Part shown: one piece after another, positions 12,697 to 22,792 of the stretch
Layout: each line of letters opens with the position of its first letter
Numbering within the stretch: position 1 is the first letter of the stretch
Assembly (NCBI GenBank): GCA_028713915.1
Contig: JAQTNK010000036.1
Location: forward strand, 1 to 43,443
Length of the DNA stretch: 43,443 bases
From: Rhodocyclaceae bacterium
GTDB taxonomy: Bacteria > Pseudomonadota > Gammaproteobacteria > Burkholderiales > Rhodocyclaceae
Direction: 5' to 3'
The notes under the pieces: generated by a model
Told to the model about the DNA's origin: nothing
The model's input: the letters and a program-made list of their open reading frames with translations, nothing else
The model's database searches: none
Position numbers and translations under genes: made by a program

Positions 12697-13048
12697 GACA
12701 CACCTCCAGCGGTTCGTCAGGTCATCTCGTCCGTGTCGTCGTCGCGCGCCACAAGGGCAGCGGGGAATCGGGGATCGGCGGCGGGGCGAAGCAGCCAACG
12801 ATGCCAGTCTCTGATAGTGGACTGCCATTGTCAACTACTCGCCATGCGGCGCGCCAAAGGAGGGAGTGCGGGAGCGCGCGCAGACCGCTGCAAGCCGGGC
12901 CGTTGCGGCCGCGGAACTTGATGACATATCGCTTTACGCAATCCGGTTTCGCGGGCCGCTCGTAGCGTATGATCCCACCCCGGCAGAACTAATGGAGGTC
13001 CGCTGGGGGGAGTTCCGCAAAAGGTAGAACTCCCCGGGGAGCCCAGAA
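12697..13048. promoter_or_regulatory. Divergent intergenic region between the DUF3330-like gene and the REC-GGDEF gene
   Basis: These 352 bases hold no convincing gene. They must contain the promoters of both divergent flanking genes. A TATGAT hexamer at 12968-12973 is a possible -10 for the rightward gene, but no good -35 lies at 16-18 bases. An 11-codon open frame (12992-13027) overlaps the hairpin annotated separately. The rest is unremarkable GC-rich sequence. Confidence 0.4.
13007..13035 (+). promoter_or_regulatory. 9-bp perfect hairpin abutting the ribosome-binding site of the REC-GGDEF gene
   Basis: GGGGAGTTC (13007-13015) and GAACTCCCC (13027-13035) are perfectly complementary around an 11-base loop. 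The Shine-Dalgarno sequence GGGGAG (13036-13041) begins at the very next base and lies 7 bases before the ATG at 13049. The right arm CTCCCC could pair either with the left arm or with the identical GGGGAG of a second transcript. This looks like a translational control element, or less likely a transcription attenuator since no U-run follows. Confidence 0.5.
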
Positions 13049-14023
13049 ATGCGCGAGAAAATCGGTACCGTCCTCGTCATCGACGACAATCCGGCCAACG
13101 CCCATCAGCTGTTCGCGCTGCTCGGCGACGACTATGACATCCTCGTCGCCACGCGCGGCGCCGACGGCATCGAACTCGCCGCCGCGCAGAGCCCGGACCT
13201 GATCCTGCTCGACGTCGTCATGCCCGACCTGAACGGCTACGAAGTCTGTACGCGCATCAAGGCGGATGCGCGCACCGCCGACATTCCCATCATCTTCGTC
13301 ACGGCCCGCGACGACGAGGACGACGAGGCGCACGGCCTCTCGCTCGGCGCCATCGACTACCTGGCCAAGCCGCTGCGGCCCGCCATCGTCCGCGCCCGCA
13401 TCAAGAACCACATCGACCTCAAGCGCAGCCGCGACCTGCTGCAGCGTCTGACCACGCTCGACCCGCTCACCGGCATCGACAACCGCCGCCGCTTCGACGC
13501 GTGCCTGGCCACCGAATGGGGCCGCGCCGCGCGCGAGGCGCACGTCCTCTCGCTGGTGATGATCGACGTCGACCATTTCAAGCGCTTCAACGACCGCTAT
13601 GGCCACGCCGTGGGCGACCTCTGCCTGACCGCCATCGCCGCGGCCCTGCAAGGCGCCCTGCTGCGGCCCGCCGACGTCGTCGCGCGCTTCGGCGGCGAAG
13701 AGTTCGCCTGCGTGCTGCCGGGCACCGATCTCGCCGGCGCCGCGCAACTCGCCGAGCGCATGCGCGCCGCCGTCGAGGCGCTCAGCATCAGCCACGACGG
13801 CGTCGCCATCGCCGAGCGCGTCACCATCAGCCTCGGCGTCGCCGCCGCCATGCCGCAGAGCGACGCCCAGGCACGCAGGCTGCTCGAGGCCGCCGACGGC
13901 GCCCTCTACGAGGCCAAGCTGGCCGGACGCAACTGCATCTGCATCCAGCAAGCCGCGCCGCCCCGCGCCGCACCCGCCGCGCCGCCCGGCGCTGGCGGCC
14001 CGCAAGCTTCGGCGACGGCCTAG
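13049..14023 (+). CDS. Response regulator with GGDEF output (PleD/WspR-like diguanylate cyclase)
   Basis: A 324-residue cytoplasmic response regulator predicted to make cyclic di-GMP when phosphorylated. The receiver domain spans residues 5-125: acidic pair Asp12/Asp13 in VLVIDDNPAN, phospho-acceptor Asp55 in LILLDVVMPDLNGYEV, Thr in FVTARDDEDD and Lys in YLAKPLRP. The GGDEF domain (about 150-305) has the active motif GGEEF at 215-219 and an I-site RPAD at 206-209, five residues earlier, so it should be catalytic and product-inhibited. The tail is Ala/Pro-rich. GGGGAG 7 bases before the ATG supports the start. The hybrid kinase gene begins 25 bases downstream, so kinase and regulator are probably cotranscribed and cognate. 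Confidence 0.92.
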   Translation: MREKIGTVLVIDDNPANAHQLFALLGDDYDILVATRGADGIELAAAQSPDLILLDVVMPDLNGYEVCTRIKADARTADIPIIFVTARDDEDDEAHGLSLGAIDYLAKPLRPAIVRARIKNHIDLKRSRDLLQRLTTLDPLTGIDNRRRFDACLATEWGRAAREAHVLSLVMIDVDHFKRFNDRYGHAVGDLCLTAIAAALQGALLRPADVVARFGGEEFACVLPGTDLAGAAQLAERMRAAVEALSISHDGVAIAERVTISLGVAAAMPQSDAQARRLLEAADGALYEAKLAGRNCICIQQAAPPRAAPAAPPGAGGPQASATA

Positions 14024-14048
14024 GCCCGCGCCGCCAAAGCCGCGCCCG

Positions 14049-17000
14049 ATGCTGTCCCTGCCCAGCTACCGCATCGTCGAACAACTGCCGCCGCGCGGCG
14101 CCACCGCGCGCTACCGCGGCCTGCGCCAGGCCGACGGCGTCGCCGTCGCCATCCTCGCGGCGGCCGCCGGCAGCGAGGACGCGGCGCGCCTCGCCCGCGA
14201 ATACGCCATGGCGGCCGGGCTGAACGTCCGCGGCATCGTCGCGCCGCTGGCCTGCGAGAACCACGGCGGCCTCGTCGTCCTCATCCGCGCCGAGTGCGGC
14301 GGCCGCCCGCTCGCCGACCTCATCCCGGCGGACGGCATGCCGCTGCTGTCGGCGCTGCGCATCGCCGCCACCGCCGCGCGCGCAGTCGACGAACTGCATC
14401 GCCGCCAGCGGCTGCATCTCGCCCTGACGCCCGACAGCGTGCTCGTCGACCTGTCCGGCCAGGCTTATCTCACCGACCTGGGCCAGGCGGCAAGCCTGCC
14501 GGCGGCGGCGCGCGCGCGCCCGGCGCGGCCCGACAACCCGGCCTACATGGCGCCCGAGCAGACCGGCCGCACCGGCATCGAGATCGGCCCGGGCGCCGAT
14601 CTTTATGCTATAGGCATGCTCCTGTTCCAGCTTCTGACCGGCGAGCTGCCGTTCCGCGTCAAGGATCCGCTCGACTGGTTCCATTGCCACATCGCGCGCG
14701 TCCCGGCGGCGCCGCGCAGCATCCGGCCGATGCTGCCGCCGGCGCTGGACCAGCTGGTGCTGAAGCTGCTCGCCAAGACGCCGGAAGAACGCTACCGCAG
14801 CGCCGCCGGACTGGCCTGGGAACTGCTCGACTGCGCCGGGCGCATCGAAGCCGGCGGCGACTGGCAAGGCTTCCGCCTCGGCGCCCACGACGCCGCGCCG
14901 GCGCTGGTCATCCCCGCCCACCTCTACGGCCGCGACGCCGAACGCCGCGTCCTCTTCGAGACCTGGCGCCGCGCCGCCGCCGGCCGCGCCGAATTGCTGC
15001 TGGTCGCGGGCCAGGCCGGCCTCGGCAAGTCCGCCCTGGTGCAGGAATTACTGCCGGTCGTGGCGCGCAGCGGCGGCCATTTCGTCGCCGGCAAGTTCGA
15101 GGAGCGCAACCGCGCGACGCCGTATTCCTCGCTGATCCAGGCCCTGCAGGAACTCGTCCGCCAGCTGCTGGCCGAATCCGACGACCGCCTCGCCCATGGG
15201 CGCGACAAGTTGCGCAGCGCCCTCGGCGCCAACGGCCAGGTCATCGTCGACACCCTGCGCCAGGCCGAACTGGTGCTCGGCCCGCAGCAGCCCCTGCAGA
15301 AGCTGCCGCCGGCCGAAACCCGCATCCGCTTCCAGCGCAGCCTGCACGACTTCATCTGCGCCTTCGCCGAGCACGACCGGCCGCTGGCGATCTTCCTCGA
15401 CGACTTGCAATGGGCCGATGCGGCGTCGCTGGAACTGCTGCACCACCTGCTCGCCGACCACGACACGCAACATCTGCTGGTGGTCGGCGCCTATCGCGAC
15501 ACCGGGGTCGACGCCGCGCATCCGCTGCACCTGGCCGTGCAGCAGATGGCCGCGGCGGGCGTGCCCTGCGCCACCGTGCCGCTCGCCGCGCTGAACGACA
15601 GCGACGTCGCGGCGCTGATCGCCGATACGCTGCACAGCCCGGACAGCGCCGAACTCGAACGCCTGGTCAGGACCAAGACCGCCGGCAACCCGCTGTTCGT
15701 GCGCCAGTTCCTGCTCAACCTGTACGCCGAAGGCCTGCTGTCGTACGACCACCGCAGCGGCCGCTGGGCCTGGGACATGGCGCGCATCGACGCCGCCGAG
15801 CTCGGCGACGACGTTGCCGAGCTGATGACGCAGCGCCTGCGGCGGCTGTCGGCGCCGGCGCTGCGCGCGCTGCAAATCGCCGCCTGCATCGGCAACCGCT
15901 TCGCCGGCGCGCTCGTCGCCGCCGTCGCCGCCGGCACGGGCAGCGACAGCGACGTTGCCGCCGCGCTGGCCGAAGCCGCGCACGAAGGCCTGATCGCCGC
16001 GCCGCCGGGCAGCGATGACGCCGGCATGTTCCGCTTCAGCCACGACCGCATCCAGCAAGCCGCCTACGCCATGCTCGGCACGGCCGCACGCACCGCCCTG
16101 CATCTCGCCGCCGGCCGTGCCCTGCTGGCCGGCGGCGAGCCCCCCGCCGACGCCGTCTTCGAGATCGCCAACCAGTTCCAGTTCTGCCTCGACGAGATCA
16201 CCGATGCCGCCGAGCGGCGGCGCCTGGCCGCCATCTACGTGCAGGCGGGAACGCGCGCCAAGGCCGCCGCCGCGCATGCCGCCGCCCGCGACTATCTCGC
16301 CACGGCGGCGGCGCTCGCCGGCGACGAGCTGTGGCAGGGCAATCGCGCGCTGGCCATGCGGCTATATACCGACCGCGCCGAATGCGAGTTCCTCTGCGGC
16401 CATGCCGACGTCGCCGAAGCGCTGTTCGTGCGCGTGCTCGAACGCGCCCGCGAAGCCGGCGAGATCGCCCGCCTGTACGTGCTGCGCATGCACCTGCACA
16501 TGAGCCAGGGACGCAGCGACCGCGCCGTCGAAGCCGGCCGCCAGGGCCTGCAGCGGCTGGGCGTGCGCCTGCCGCGCGCGCCCGGCAAAGTCGCCCTGCT
16601 CGCCGAACTGGCGCGCATCGCCGCCGGCCTGCGCGGGCGCCGCATCGAGGACCTGGCCGCCCTGCCCGCCATGTCCGACGCGCGCCAGCAGGCCGTCATG
16701 CACCTGTACATGAACATGACCGTGGCGGCCTACTTCGTCGATCGCGACCTGCTGGCGCTGGTCGCCATGCGCATGGTGGCGGCGTCGATGCGTCACGGCA
16801 ACACCGGCTCCTCGGCCTATGCCTACGTCACCTTCGGCATGGTCATCGGCGGCGGCTTCGCGCGCTACCGCGACGGCTACCGCTTCGGCGAGCTCGGCCG
16901 CCAGCTCGGCGAGGCCGGCGGCGACGTGCGCCACCAGGGCCTCTCGCTCGCCATGTGCGGCATCTTCACCGGCGCCTGGGGCCAGCCGCTGGCCGCCAGC

Positions 17001-20000
17001 ATCGTCCAGCTGCGCCGCGCCGGCCGCGACCTGCTCGACTGCGGCAACCTGATGATGACGAACTACGCCGCCATCGCCACCGTCTTTGCGCTCGACGGCA
17101 AGGGCGAGGCGCTGCCCGCGCTGGCCGCCGAAGCGCAGCGCCAGGGCGAGTTCGTGCGCAAGATCGGCTTCCACGACAGCGCGCATTATTTCCTGTCGAC
17201 GCAGCGCAAGGTGCTGTGCCTGCAAGGCGGCACGGCGGCGCCGGGCAGCCTGGCCGGCGCCGGCTACGACGAGGCGCAGCACCTGGCCGCGATGCGCGCC
17301 ATGACGGAACGCACGGCGCTCGCCTGGCACTTCGTCAATCGTCTCCAGGTCGCCTATCTCTGCGGCCAGTACGAAACGGCCAAGGCTGCCGCCGACGAAC
17401 TCGACGCCATGCGCGCAGTCTCCATCGCCCAGCTCTACGTGCCGCGCCAGCTGTTCTACGCGGCGCTCGCCGAAGTGGCGCTGGCCGGCGGCGCGCGCGG
17501 CGCGGCGCGGCGCCGGCACCTGCGCGCCGCCGCGCGCTACGGGCGCCGCCTGCACGCGCTCGCCGCCAGCTGCGCCGCCAACTATCGCCATCTCGACTTG
17601 CTGGTGGCGGCCGAATCTGCGGCGGCGAACGACGGCGCGGCTGCGGCGCCACGCTACGACCTGGCGGTGAAAGCCGCCGCGGAGAGCGGCCACACGCCGG
17701 ACTGGGCGCTGGCGAACGAGCGCGCCGCGGTCCACTTCCTGCGCCAGGGCAGCGAAGCCGCCGCCAGCCAATACCTGCGCAACGCCTGCCACGGCTACCG
17801 CCAGTGGGGCGCCACGGCGCTGGCGCTGGCGCTCGAGCGCCGTCATGCCGACCTCATCGCACCGGCAGCCGGCGCGGATGCGGTGCCGGAGGCGACGCCC
17901 ATCGACATGGCGGCCGTCATCAAGGCGTCGCAGGCGCTGTCCGGCGAAATCGAATTCGGCGGCCTGCTGCGCCGGCTCATGGAAGCGCTGGCGACGCATG
18001 CCGGCGCCGCGCGCGTGGTGTTCATCCTCAAGCGCGACGCCGGCCTGCAGATCGAGGACGAATGGCGCGCCGGCGAGAATGCGCCGCAATGCGCGGGGCC
18101 GATGCCGCTCGAGCGCTGCGCCGACATCGCCCACGCGGTCGTCCAGTACGCGGCGCGCACGCAGTCCGACGTCGTCATCGACGACGCCTCGCGCGACAAC
18201 GCCTTCGGCGCCGACGCCTACCTCGCGAACGGCGGCCAGAAGTCGCTGCTGTGCCTGCCCATCGTCCGCCACGGCAGCCTGCTCGGGCTGATCTACATGG
18301 AAAACCCGCTGCTGCGCGGCGCCTTCCACCATGAACGCCTGCGCGTCCTGCAACTGCTGGCGGCGCAGCTGGCGATCTCGATCGAGAACACCGGCCTCTA
18401 CGAACGCCTGACGCGGGCATCGCAGAACCTCGAGGAAGCGAACCGCGGCCTGGAGGAAAGAGTCGCGGCGCGCACGCGCGAGCTCTCCGACGAAATCGCC
18501 GAACGCAAGCGCATCGAAGCCGCGCTGCGCGAGGCCTCGACCGCCGCCGAGGGCGCCAACCGCGCCAAGAGCGCCTTCCTCGCCAACATCAGCCACGAGA
18601 TCCGCACGCCGATGAACGCCATCATCGGCCTCGCGCAACTGGCGCTGCGCACCGAGCTCACGCCCAAGCAGTACGGCTATCTGAAGAAGCTCGACGGCGC
18701 CGCCGAGCTGCTGCTCGGCCTCATCAACGACACCCTCGACATGGCCAAGATCGAGGCCGGCAAGATGAGCCTCGAGGCCATTCCCTTCAGCATCGACGAG
18801 GTCATGACGCGCGTGGCCGACACCATGGAGATCGCCGCGCAGGAGAAAGGCCTCGAACTCGTCGTGCACCGCTCGCGCGAAATCCCCTCCATGCTGGTGG
18901 GCGATCCGCTGCGCCTGGGCCAGGTGCTGCTCAACCTCGCCAGCAACGCCGTCAAGTTCACCGCCGGCGGCGAGGTCACGCTGGCCGTCGAACGCGAGCG
19001 CTTCGACGAGGCCGCAGGGGAAATCGTGCTGCGCTTTTCCGTCACCGACACCGGCATCGGCATCAGCGGCGAACAACTGGCCAAGCTGTTCCAGCCGTTC
19101 AGCCAGGCCGACATGTCCGTCACCCGCACCCACGGCGGCACCGGGCTCGGGCTGACCATCGTCAAGCAGCTGGTGCAGCTCATGGGCGGCAGCGTCGAGG
19201 TCGCCAGCGCGCCCGGCGTCGGCAGCGACTTCTCCTTCGCGGCGCGCTTTGGCGTGGCGCCGGCGCAGGCGCACGCGGCCAGCGGCGCGGCGCCGGATTA
19301 TGCCGGGCTGCGCGTCCTCGTCGTCGACGACAACGACAGCGCCCGCATGGCCCTGCAGCACGTCCTCGAAGCCGCCGGCTGCCGCGTCACCGGCGTTTCC
19401 GGCGGCGCCGAGGCCATCGCCGCGCTGCGCGCCGCCGCCAACGCGGCGCCGTACCAGCTGGTGATGATGGACTGGAACATGCCGGGCATGGACGGCATCG
19501 AAACGACGCGGCGCATCAAGGGCGACGCCAGCATCCCGCAGCAGCCGGTGGTGGTCATGGTCACCGCCTACAGCCGCGACGAAGTCGCGGCGCGCGCCGG
19601 GCGCCTGGCGACGCCAGTCGACGCCTACCTGCTGAAGCCGGTCAAGCCGCCGCTGTTGTTCGACACCATTTCCGGCATTTTCGGCCCGGCGGCAAACGCG
19701 CCGGCGGTCGCGGCCGCGGCGCCCGCTGCCGCCGCGGCGGCGCCGCCGCCGTTGGCCGGCCACCGCATCCTGGTCGTCGAGGATAACGCCTACAACCAGC
19801 TCGTCGCGCGCGAGTTGCTCGAAGGCGCGGGGCTTGCCGTCGATATCGCCGAGAACGGCCGCGAGGCGGTCGAAGCGGTGCTGCACGCCGCCGCGCCCTA
19901 TGACGCCGTGCTGATGGACGTGCAGATGCCGGTGATGGACGGCTGGGCGGCGACGCGCGTGCTGCGGCAGTACCCACAGGGCCGCGCGCTGCCCATCATC

Positions 20001-20780
20001 GGCATGACGGCCTACACGATGACCGAGGATCTCGACCGCTGCCGCGAAGCCGGCATGGACGACGTCATCACCAAGCCGGTGCGGCTCGACAAGCTGCTCG
20101 CCATCCTCGCCGCCCGTCTGCCGCCGGCGGCGCCGCAGCCGCCCGCCGCGGCGGCCTTGCCGCCAGCCGCGCCGGCGGCCTCCCTTATCGACGTGGCGGG
20201 CGCCCTCGGACGCCTGGGCGAGAACCGCGAACTGCTGCACCGCCTGCTCGGCGAGTTCCGCGACCACGAGGGCGATGCCGCGCACCGGCTGCGGCGGCTG
20301 ATCGCCGCCGGCCGCCTCGAAGAGGCCGACCGACTCGTGCACAGCATCAAGGGCACGGCCATGATTCTCGGCCTGGAACATTTCATCGCGGTGGCGGCCG
20401 AGATGGAAAGGGCGCTGCGCCAGCGCCGCGCGGAAAGCTATGCGACGCTGCTCGCGCCCTTCGCCGACGCACTGGCCGAAGCGATCGGCGCCTGTGCGCG
20501 CTTGCTCGCCGCGCAGCCGCCCGCGGCCGCCGCGGCGAGGCGGTCCGCGTCCGCGCCGCCGCACGACGCGTTGCCACCGCTGCTCGACGAATTCGCCGCC
20601 CTGCTCGATCGCAACAACATGGCGGCGCTGAAGCTCATGCCGCAACTGCACGAGCTGCTGCACGGCAGCGGCGAGGGCGAAGTCGTCGCCGCGATCGGCG
20701 CCTGCCTGCACCGGCTGGATTTCACCGGCGCCCGGCACCACGCGCGCGCGCTCGCCGAGCGCTGGCCGCGGCAATCCTGA
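14049..20780 (+). CDS. Giant hybrid sensor kinase: protein-kinase-like, AAA ATPase, GAF, HisKA, HATPase, REC, REC, Hpt
   Basis: A 2243-residue member of the family annotated as trifunctional Ser/Thr kinase/ATP-binding protein/sensor histidine kinase. Order: protein-kinase-like domain (about 1-275; [27 protein letters not shown]), AAA/STAND ATPase with P-loop GQAGLGKS at 321-328 and [12 protein letters not shown] near 447, a long helical TPR-like region (about 700-1260), GAF (about 1300-1455), coiled coil, HisKA with His1516 in [13 protein letters not shown], HATPase ([20 protein letters not shown]), REC1 Asp1808, REC2 Asp1957 and Hpt His2098 in VHSIKGTA. It therefore carries a full internal phosphorelay. 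The kinase-like domain has lost the usual Lys (VAVAIL) and the HxD Asp ([13 protein letters not shown]), so it is probably a pseudokinase. No membrane segment was seen. It lies 25 bases after the REC-GGDEF gene, its likely output partner. No strong ribosome-binding site precedes the ATG. Confidence 0.92.
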   Translation: MLSLPSYRIVEQLPPRGATARYRGLRQADGVAVAILAAAAGSEDAARLAREYAMAAGLNVRGIVAPLACENHGGLVVLIRAECGGRPLADLIPADGMPLLSALRIAATAARAVDELHRRQRLHLALTPDSVLVDLSGQAYLTDLGQAASLPAAARARPARPDNPAYMAPEQTGRTGIEIGPGADLYAIGMLLFQLLTGELPFRVKDPLDWFHCHIARVPAAPRSIRPMLPPALDQLVLKLLAKTPEERYRSAAGLAWELLDCAGRIEAGGDWQGFRLGAHDAAPALVIPAHLYGRDAERRVLFETWRRAAAGRAELLLVAGQAGLGKSALVQELLPVVARSGGHFVAGKFEERNRATPYSSLIQALQELVRQLLAESDDRLAHGRDKLRSALGANGQVIVDTLRQAELVLGPQQPLQKLPPAETRIRFQRSLHDFICAFAEHDRPLAIFLDDLQWADAASLELLHHLLADHDTQHLLVVGAYRDTGVDAAHPLHLAVQQMAAAGVPCATVPLAALNDSDVAALIADTLHSPDSAELERLVRTKTAGNPLFVRQFLLNLYAEGLLSYDHRSGRWAWDMARIDAAELGDDVAELMTQRLRRLSAPALRALQIAACIGNRFAGALVAAVAAGTGSDSDVAAALAEAAHEGLIAAPPGSDDAGMFRFSHDRIQQAAYAMLGTAARTALHLAAGRALLAGGEPPADAVFEIANQFQFCLDEITDAAERRRLAAIYVQAGTRAKAAAAHAAARDYLATAAALAGDELWQGNRALAMRLYTDRAECEFLCGHADVAEALFVRVLERAREAGEIARLYVLRMHLHMSQGRSDRAVEAGRQGLQRLGVRLPRAPGKVALLAELARIAAGLRGRRIEDLAALPAMSDARQQAVMHLYMNMTVAAYFVDRDLLALVAMRMVAASMRHGNTGSSAYAYVTFGMVIGGGFARYRDGYRFGELGRQLGEAGGDVRHQGLSLAMCGIFTGAWGQPLAASIVQLRRAGRDLLDCGNLMMTNYAAIATVFALDGKGEALPALAAEAQRQGEFVRKIGFHDSAHYFLSTQRKVLCLQGGTAAPGSLAGAGYDEAQHLAAMRAMTERTALAWHFVNRLQVAYLCGQYETAKAAADELDAMRAVSIAQLYVPRQLFYAALAEVALAGGARGAARRRHLRAAARYGRRLHALAASCAANYRHLDLLVAAESAAANDGAAAAPRYDLAVKAAAESGHTPDWALANERAAVHFLRQGSEAAASQYLRNACHGYRQWGATALALALERRHADLIAPAAGADAVPEATPIDMAAVIKASQALSGEIEFGGLLRRLMEALATHAGAARVVFILKRDAGLQIEDEWRAGENAPQCAGPMPLERCADIAHAVVQYAARTQSDVVIDDASRDNAFGADAYLANGGQKSLLCLPIVRHGSLLGLIYMENPLLRGAFHHERLRVLQLLAAQLAISIENTGLYERLTRASQNLEEANRGLEERVAARTRELSDEIAERKRIEAALREASTAAEGANRAKSAFLANISHEIRTPMNAIIGLAQLALRTELTPKQYGYLKKLDGAAELLLGLINDTLDMAKIEAGKMSLEAIPFSIDEVMTRVADTMEIAAQEKGLELVVHRSREIPSMLVGDPLRLGQVLLNLASNAVKFTAGGEVTLAVERERFDEAAGEIVLRFSVTDTGIGISGEQLAKLFQPFSQADMSVTRTHGGTGLGLTIVKQLVQLMGGSVEVASAPGVGSDFSFAARFGVAPAQAHAASGAAPDYAGLRVLVVDDNDSARMALQHVLEAAGCRVTGVSGGAEAIAALRAAANAAPYQLVMMDWNMPGMDGIETTRRIKGDASIPQQPVVVMVTAYSRDEVAARAGRLATPVDAYLLKPVKPPLLFDTISGIFGPAANAPAVAAAAPAAAAAAPPPLAGHRILVVEDNAYNQLVARELLEGAGLAVDIAENGREAVEAVLHAAAPYDAVLMDVQMPVMDGWAATRVLRQYPQGRALPIIGMTAYTMTEDLDRCREAGMDDVITKPVRLDKLLAILAARLPPAAPQPPAAAALPPAAPAASLIDVAGALGRLGENRELLHRLLGEFRDHEGDAAHRLRRLIAAGRLEEADRLVHSIKGTAMILGLEHFIAVAAEMERALRQRRAESYATLLAPFADALAEAIGACARLLAAQPPAAAAARRSASAPPHDALPPLLDEFAALLDRNNMAALKLMPQLHELLHGSGEGEVVAAIGACLHRLDFTGARHHARALAERWPRQS

Positions 20781-20789
20781 AGCGCCGCG

Positions 20790-21347
20790 CTACGGCCGCC
20801 GGCGCCGCCACAGCCAGAACAGGAACCCGGCGGCCAGGATCGCCAGCAGCGCCGCGTGCTCGAAGCGCTTGAGATTCGCCAGCAGCGACTCCAGCGCCAG
20901 GCCGAACGCATAACCGGCGCCCGCCACCAGCATCGCCCAGGCCACCGCGCCGATGGCGTTCAGCACGGCGAAGCGCAGCAGCGGCACCCGGCTCGAGCCG
21001 AGGATCAGCGGCCCGGCGATGCGCAAGCCGTAGAGGAAGCGCACGGACAATATGACGATCGCATCATGGCGCTCGAGCATCGCATGCACGCGCGGCGCGC
21101 GGCGCGCCAGCGCCGGAAAGCGCGCCAGCAGCGATGTCCCCTTCCAGCGGCCGAGAAGAAAGGCGAGCTGGTCGCCGAGGACGGCGCCGGCCACCGCCAC
21201 CGCCACCACCGCGCGCCAGTCGAGCAAGCCCTGGTGGGCGGCGAAGCCGGCGGCGATGAGGATCGTTTCGCCTTCGAGCAGCGTGCCGACGAACACCGCG
21301 GCATAGCCGTAAGCGGCGACCAGGCCGACGACTTCGGCGTGCGTCAT
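20790..21347 (-). CDS. DedA-family membrane protein (VTT/SNARE-associated domain)
   Basis: A 185-residue integral membrane protein. The N-terminal hydrophobic stretch (VVGLVAAYGYAAVFVGTLLEGE), the re-entrant-type segment GDQLAFLLGRWKG, the conserved VRFLYGLRIAGPLILG and two further hydrophobic segments ending in a Trp/Arg-rich tail (FLFWLWRRRRP) fit DedA proteins. Members of this superfamily act as lipid carriers or scramblases, for example for undecaprenyl phosphate or phosphatidylethanolamine, and some affect proton-motive force; which applies here cannot be told. It is slightly shorter than typical DedA proteins of about 200-220 residues. It converges with the hybrid kinase gene with 9 bases between stops. 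The 264 bases between its start and the divergent HD-GYP gene show no clear promoter. The start has only a weak ribosome-binding site. Confidence 0.88.
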   Translation of the reverse strand: MTHAEVVGLVAAYGYAAVFVGTLLEGETILIAAGFAAHQGLLDWRAVVAVAVAGAVLGDQLAFLLGRWKGTSLLARFPALARRAPRVHAMLERHDAIVILSVRFLYGLRIAGPLILGSSRVPLLRFAVLNAIGAVAWAMLVAGAGYAFGLALESLLANLKRFEHAALLAILAAGFLFWLWRRRRP

Positions 21348-21611
21348 CGCCGCGGGCGGAACGCGGGCTGGCGCCGCGCGCGGCTTTCAGGCGGACGGGC
21401 GATGACGGCGACGATTGTTTTCATGGCCAGCGCTCTTGCGACATATCCGAAATGATAAATTCTACTCGCGCCGCGGCCACGGCCGTCGCCGCGCCGAAGG
21501 CCGCCGCGGCGGCGCAGCGCGGCGAGCGCAACAATCGGACACAGATTCCGCGGAACTCGAGCCGCCGTGGCGGGGTCTTCTATTGCATCGGCAGCTTTCG
21601 GAGACGGCGAC

Positions 21612-22388
21612 ATGGAAATGCGACGAGCCAAGCGGCACGCCGGCAGCGGCGAACAGAAGACGGCGGACTGCGCGACCTGCGGCACGACGGCGGCGGACCG
21701 GCAATATCACCAGACCGCCGAGCGCATGACGTGCGAGCCTTGCCTGCTGGATTCCCGCAAGCAGTTGGCCGGCCTCGTCGACACGCATCCCTACGAAGAC
21801 TTCGCCGAGTCGCTCGCCGCCGCGCTCGACTTGCGCGAACGCGAAACCGGACTGCACTCGAAGCGCGTGGCGTCGCATACGCTGATACTCGCCCGCCACT
21901 ACTATGCCGACCTCGCGACGCTGCGCGAAATCTACTGGGGCAGCCTGCTTCATGACATCGGCAAGCTCGGCGTGCCCGACGCGATCCTGCTGAAGCCCGG
22001 ACCGTTGACGCCGCAGGAGTGGCAGATCATGCAGCTGCATCCCGCGCACGGCAGCAGCATTCTGGAGAAATTGCCGTTCTTTTCCCTGGCGGCGCAAATC
22101 GTTCTCTGCCATGAGGAAAGGTTTGACGGCTCCGGTTATCCGCGCGCCCTGAAGGGCGACGCGATCCCCTTCCCGGCGCGGCTGTTCGCCGTCATCGACA
22201 CGCTCGACGCCATGACCTTCGATCGCCCGTACCGCAAGGCCATGCCGTTCGATGTCGCCAAGGCCGAGATCGCCAGGATGGCGGGCAGCCAGTTCGATCC
22301 GCTGGCGGTCGAGATATTTCTGCACGAGGAGCATCTGCTGCGGGAAATGACGACGCTCGACTATGTCGAGCCGGGATGCTGCGACTAG
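21612..22388 (+). CDS. HD-GYP cyclic-di-GMP phosphodiesterase with Cys-rich N-terminus
   Basis: A 258-residue soluble protein predicted to degrade cyclic di-GMP. Residues 15-45 carry two Cys pairs, CATC and CEPC, about 30 residues apart, resembling a small zinc ribbon. The HD-GYP domain follows: ETGLHSKRV, the HD pair His114/Asp115 in LHDIGKLGVPD, the HPAHG His and CHEERFDGSGYP with GYP at 175-177. All expected metal ligands of the family are visible. I chose the ATG at 21612 because GGAGA precedes it by about 8 bases; an upstream in-frame ATG at 21567 would add 15 residues without such a site. It opposes the two diguanylate cyclases nearby. The 66 bases to the next gene leave open whether they share a transcript. 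Confidence 0.9.
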   Translation: MEMRRAKRHAGSGEQKTADCATCGTTAADRQYHQTAERMTCEPCLLDSRKQLAGLVDTHPYEDFAESLAAALDLRERETGLHSKRVASHTLILARHYYADLATLREIYWGSLLHDIGKLGVPDAILLKPGPLTPQEWQIMQLHPAHGSSILEKLPFFSLAAQIVLCHEERFDGSGYPRALKGDAIPFPARLFAVIDTLDAMTFDRPYRKAMPFDVAKAEIARMAGSQFDPLAVEIFLHEEHLLREMTTLDYVEPGCCD

Positions 22389-22454
22389 AACTTCGCTGCC
22401 GCTTCGGCGTCTGAAGCTTGGGCGAGATGCTCGACGACCGAAGAGGAAACGAAA

Positions 22455-22706
22455 ATGGCCACATCAATGGACGAGTTTCACATGGCGCGCGGCGACGCAT
22501 TCTTCATCGAGGGGACAACGCTGATGGTTTGGTGCGGCTTGGCCATGGTCACGGTGCTGGTGTCATGGGCAATCGGCGGCACTGGCTACAAGGATGCCCT
22601 CTATGGCGATGCCGTCCTGGTCATCGGCGGCATCGGCTTTGTCGTCGGCGCCGTGCTCGATTACTTCGCGCAAAAGCTCAGGCACCCCGACGCCCGCACC
22701 GAATAG
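22455..22706 (+). CDS. Small two-helix membrane protein, function unknown
   Basis: An 83-residue protein with a soluble N-terminus (MATSMDEFHMARGDAFFIEG) and two hydrophobic helices (about residues 22-42, MVWCGLAMVTVLVSWAIGG, and 50-72, DAVLVIGGIGFVVGAVLDYF), ending in a short charged tail. AGAGGA lies about 9 bases before the ATG. I do not recognise a family. It follows the HD-GYP gene on the same strand and converges with the M16 peptidase gene. Confidence 0.7.
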   Translation: MATSMDEFHMARGDAFFIEGTTLMVWCGLAMVTVLVSWAIGGTGYKDALYGDAVLVIGGIGFVVGAVLDYFAQKLRHPDARTE

Positions 22707-22754
22707 CGCGCATAGCGCGCAAGCGCTCGCCGCGCAATGATCATTGGGGCCAGC

Positions 22755-22781
22755 GGGCTCATTGGGCTCATTGGGCTCATT
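22755..22781. repeat. Three perfect 9-bp tandem repeats between convergent genes
   Basis: GGGCTCATT occurs three times head to tail, followed by GGGG. Just upstream are a 10-bp palindrome AATGATCATT (22736-22745) and two copies of TAGCGCGCA (22704-22721). The tract lies between the small membrane protein and the M16 peptidase stop, and is probably a simple-sequence repeat prone to slippage. Confidence 0.7.
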
Positions 22782-22792
22782 GGGGTGATGGG

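Noticed and set aside
12968-12973. TATGAT as a sigma-70 -10 for the REC-GGDEF gene
   Set aside because: No acceptable -35 lies 16-18 bases upstream, so it is mentioned in the intergenic entry but not called as a promoter.
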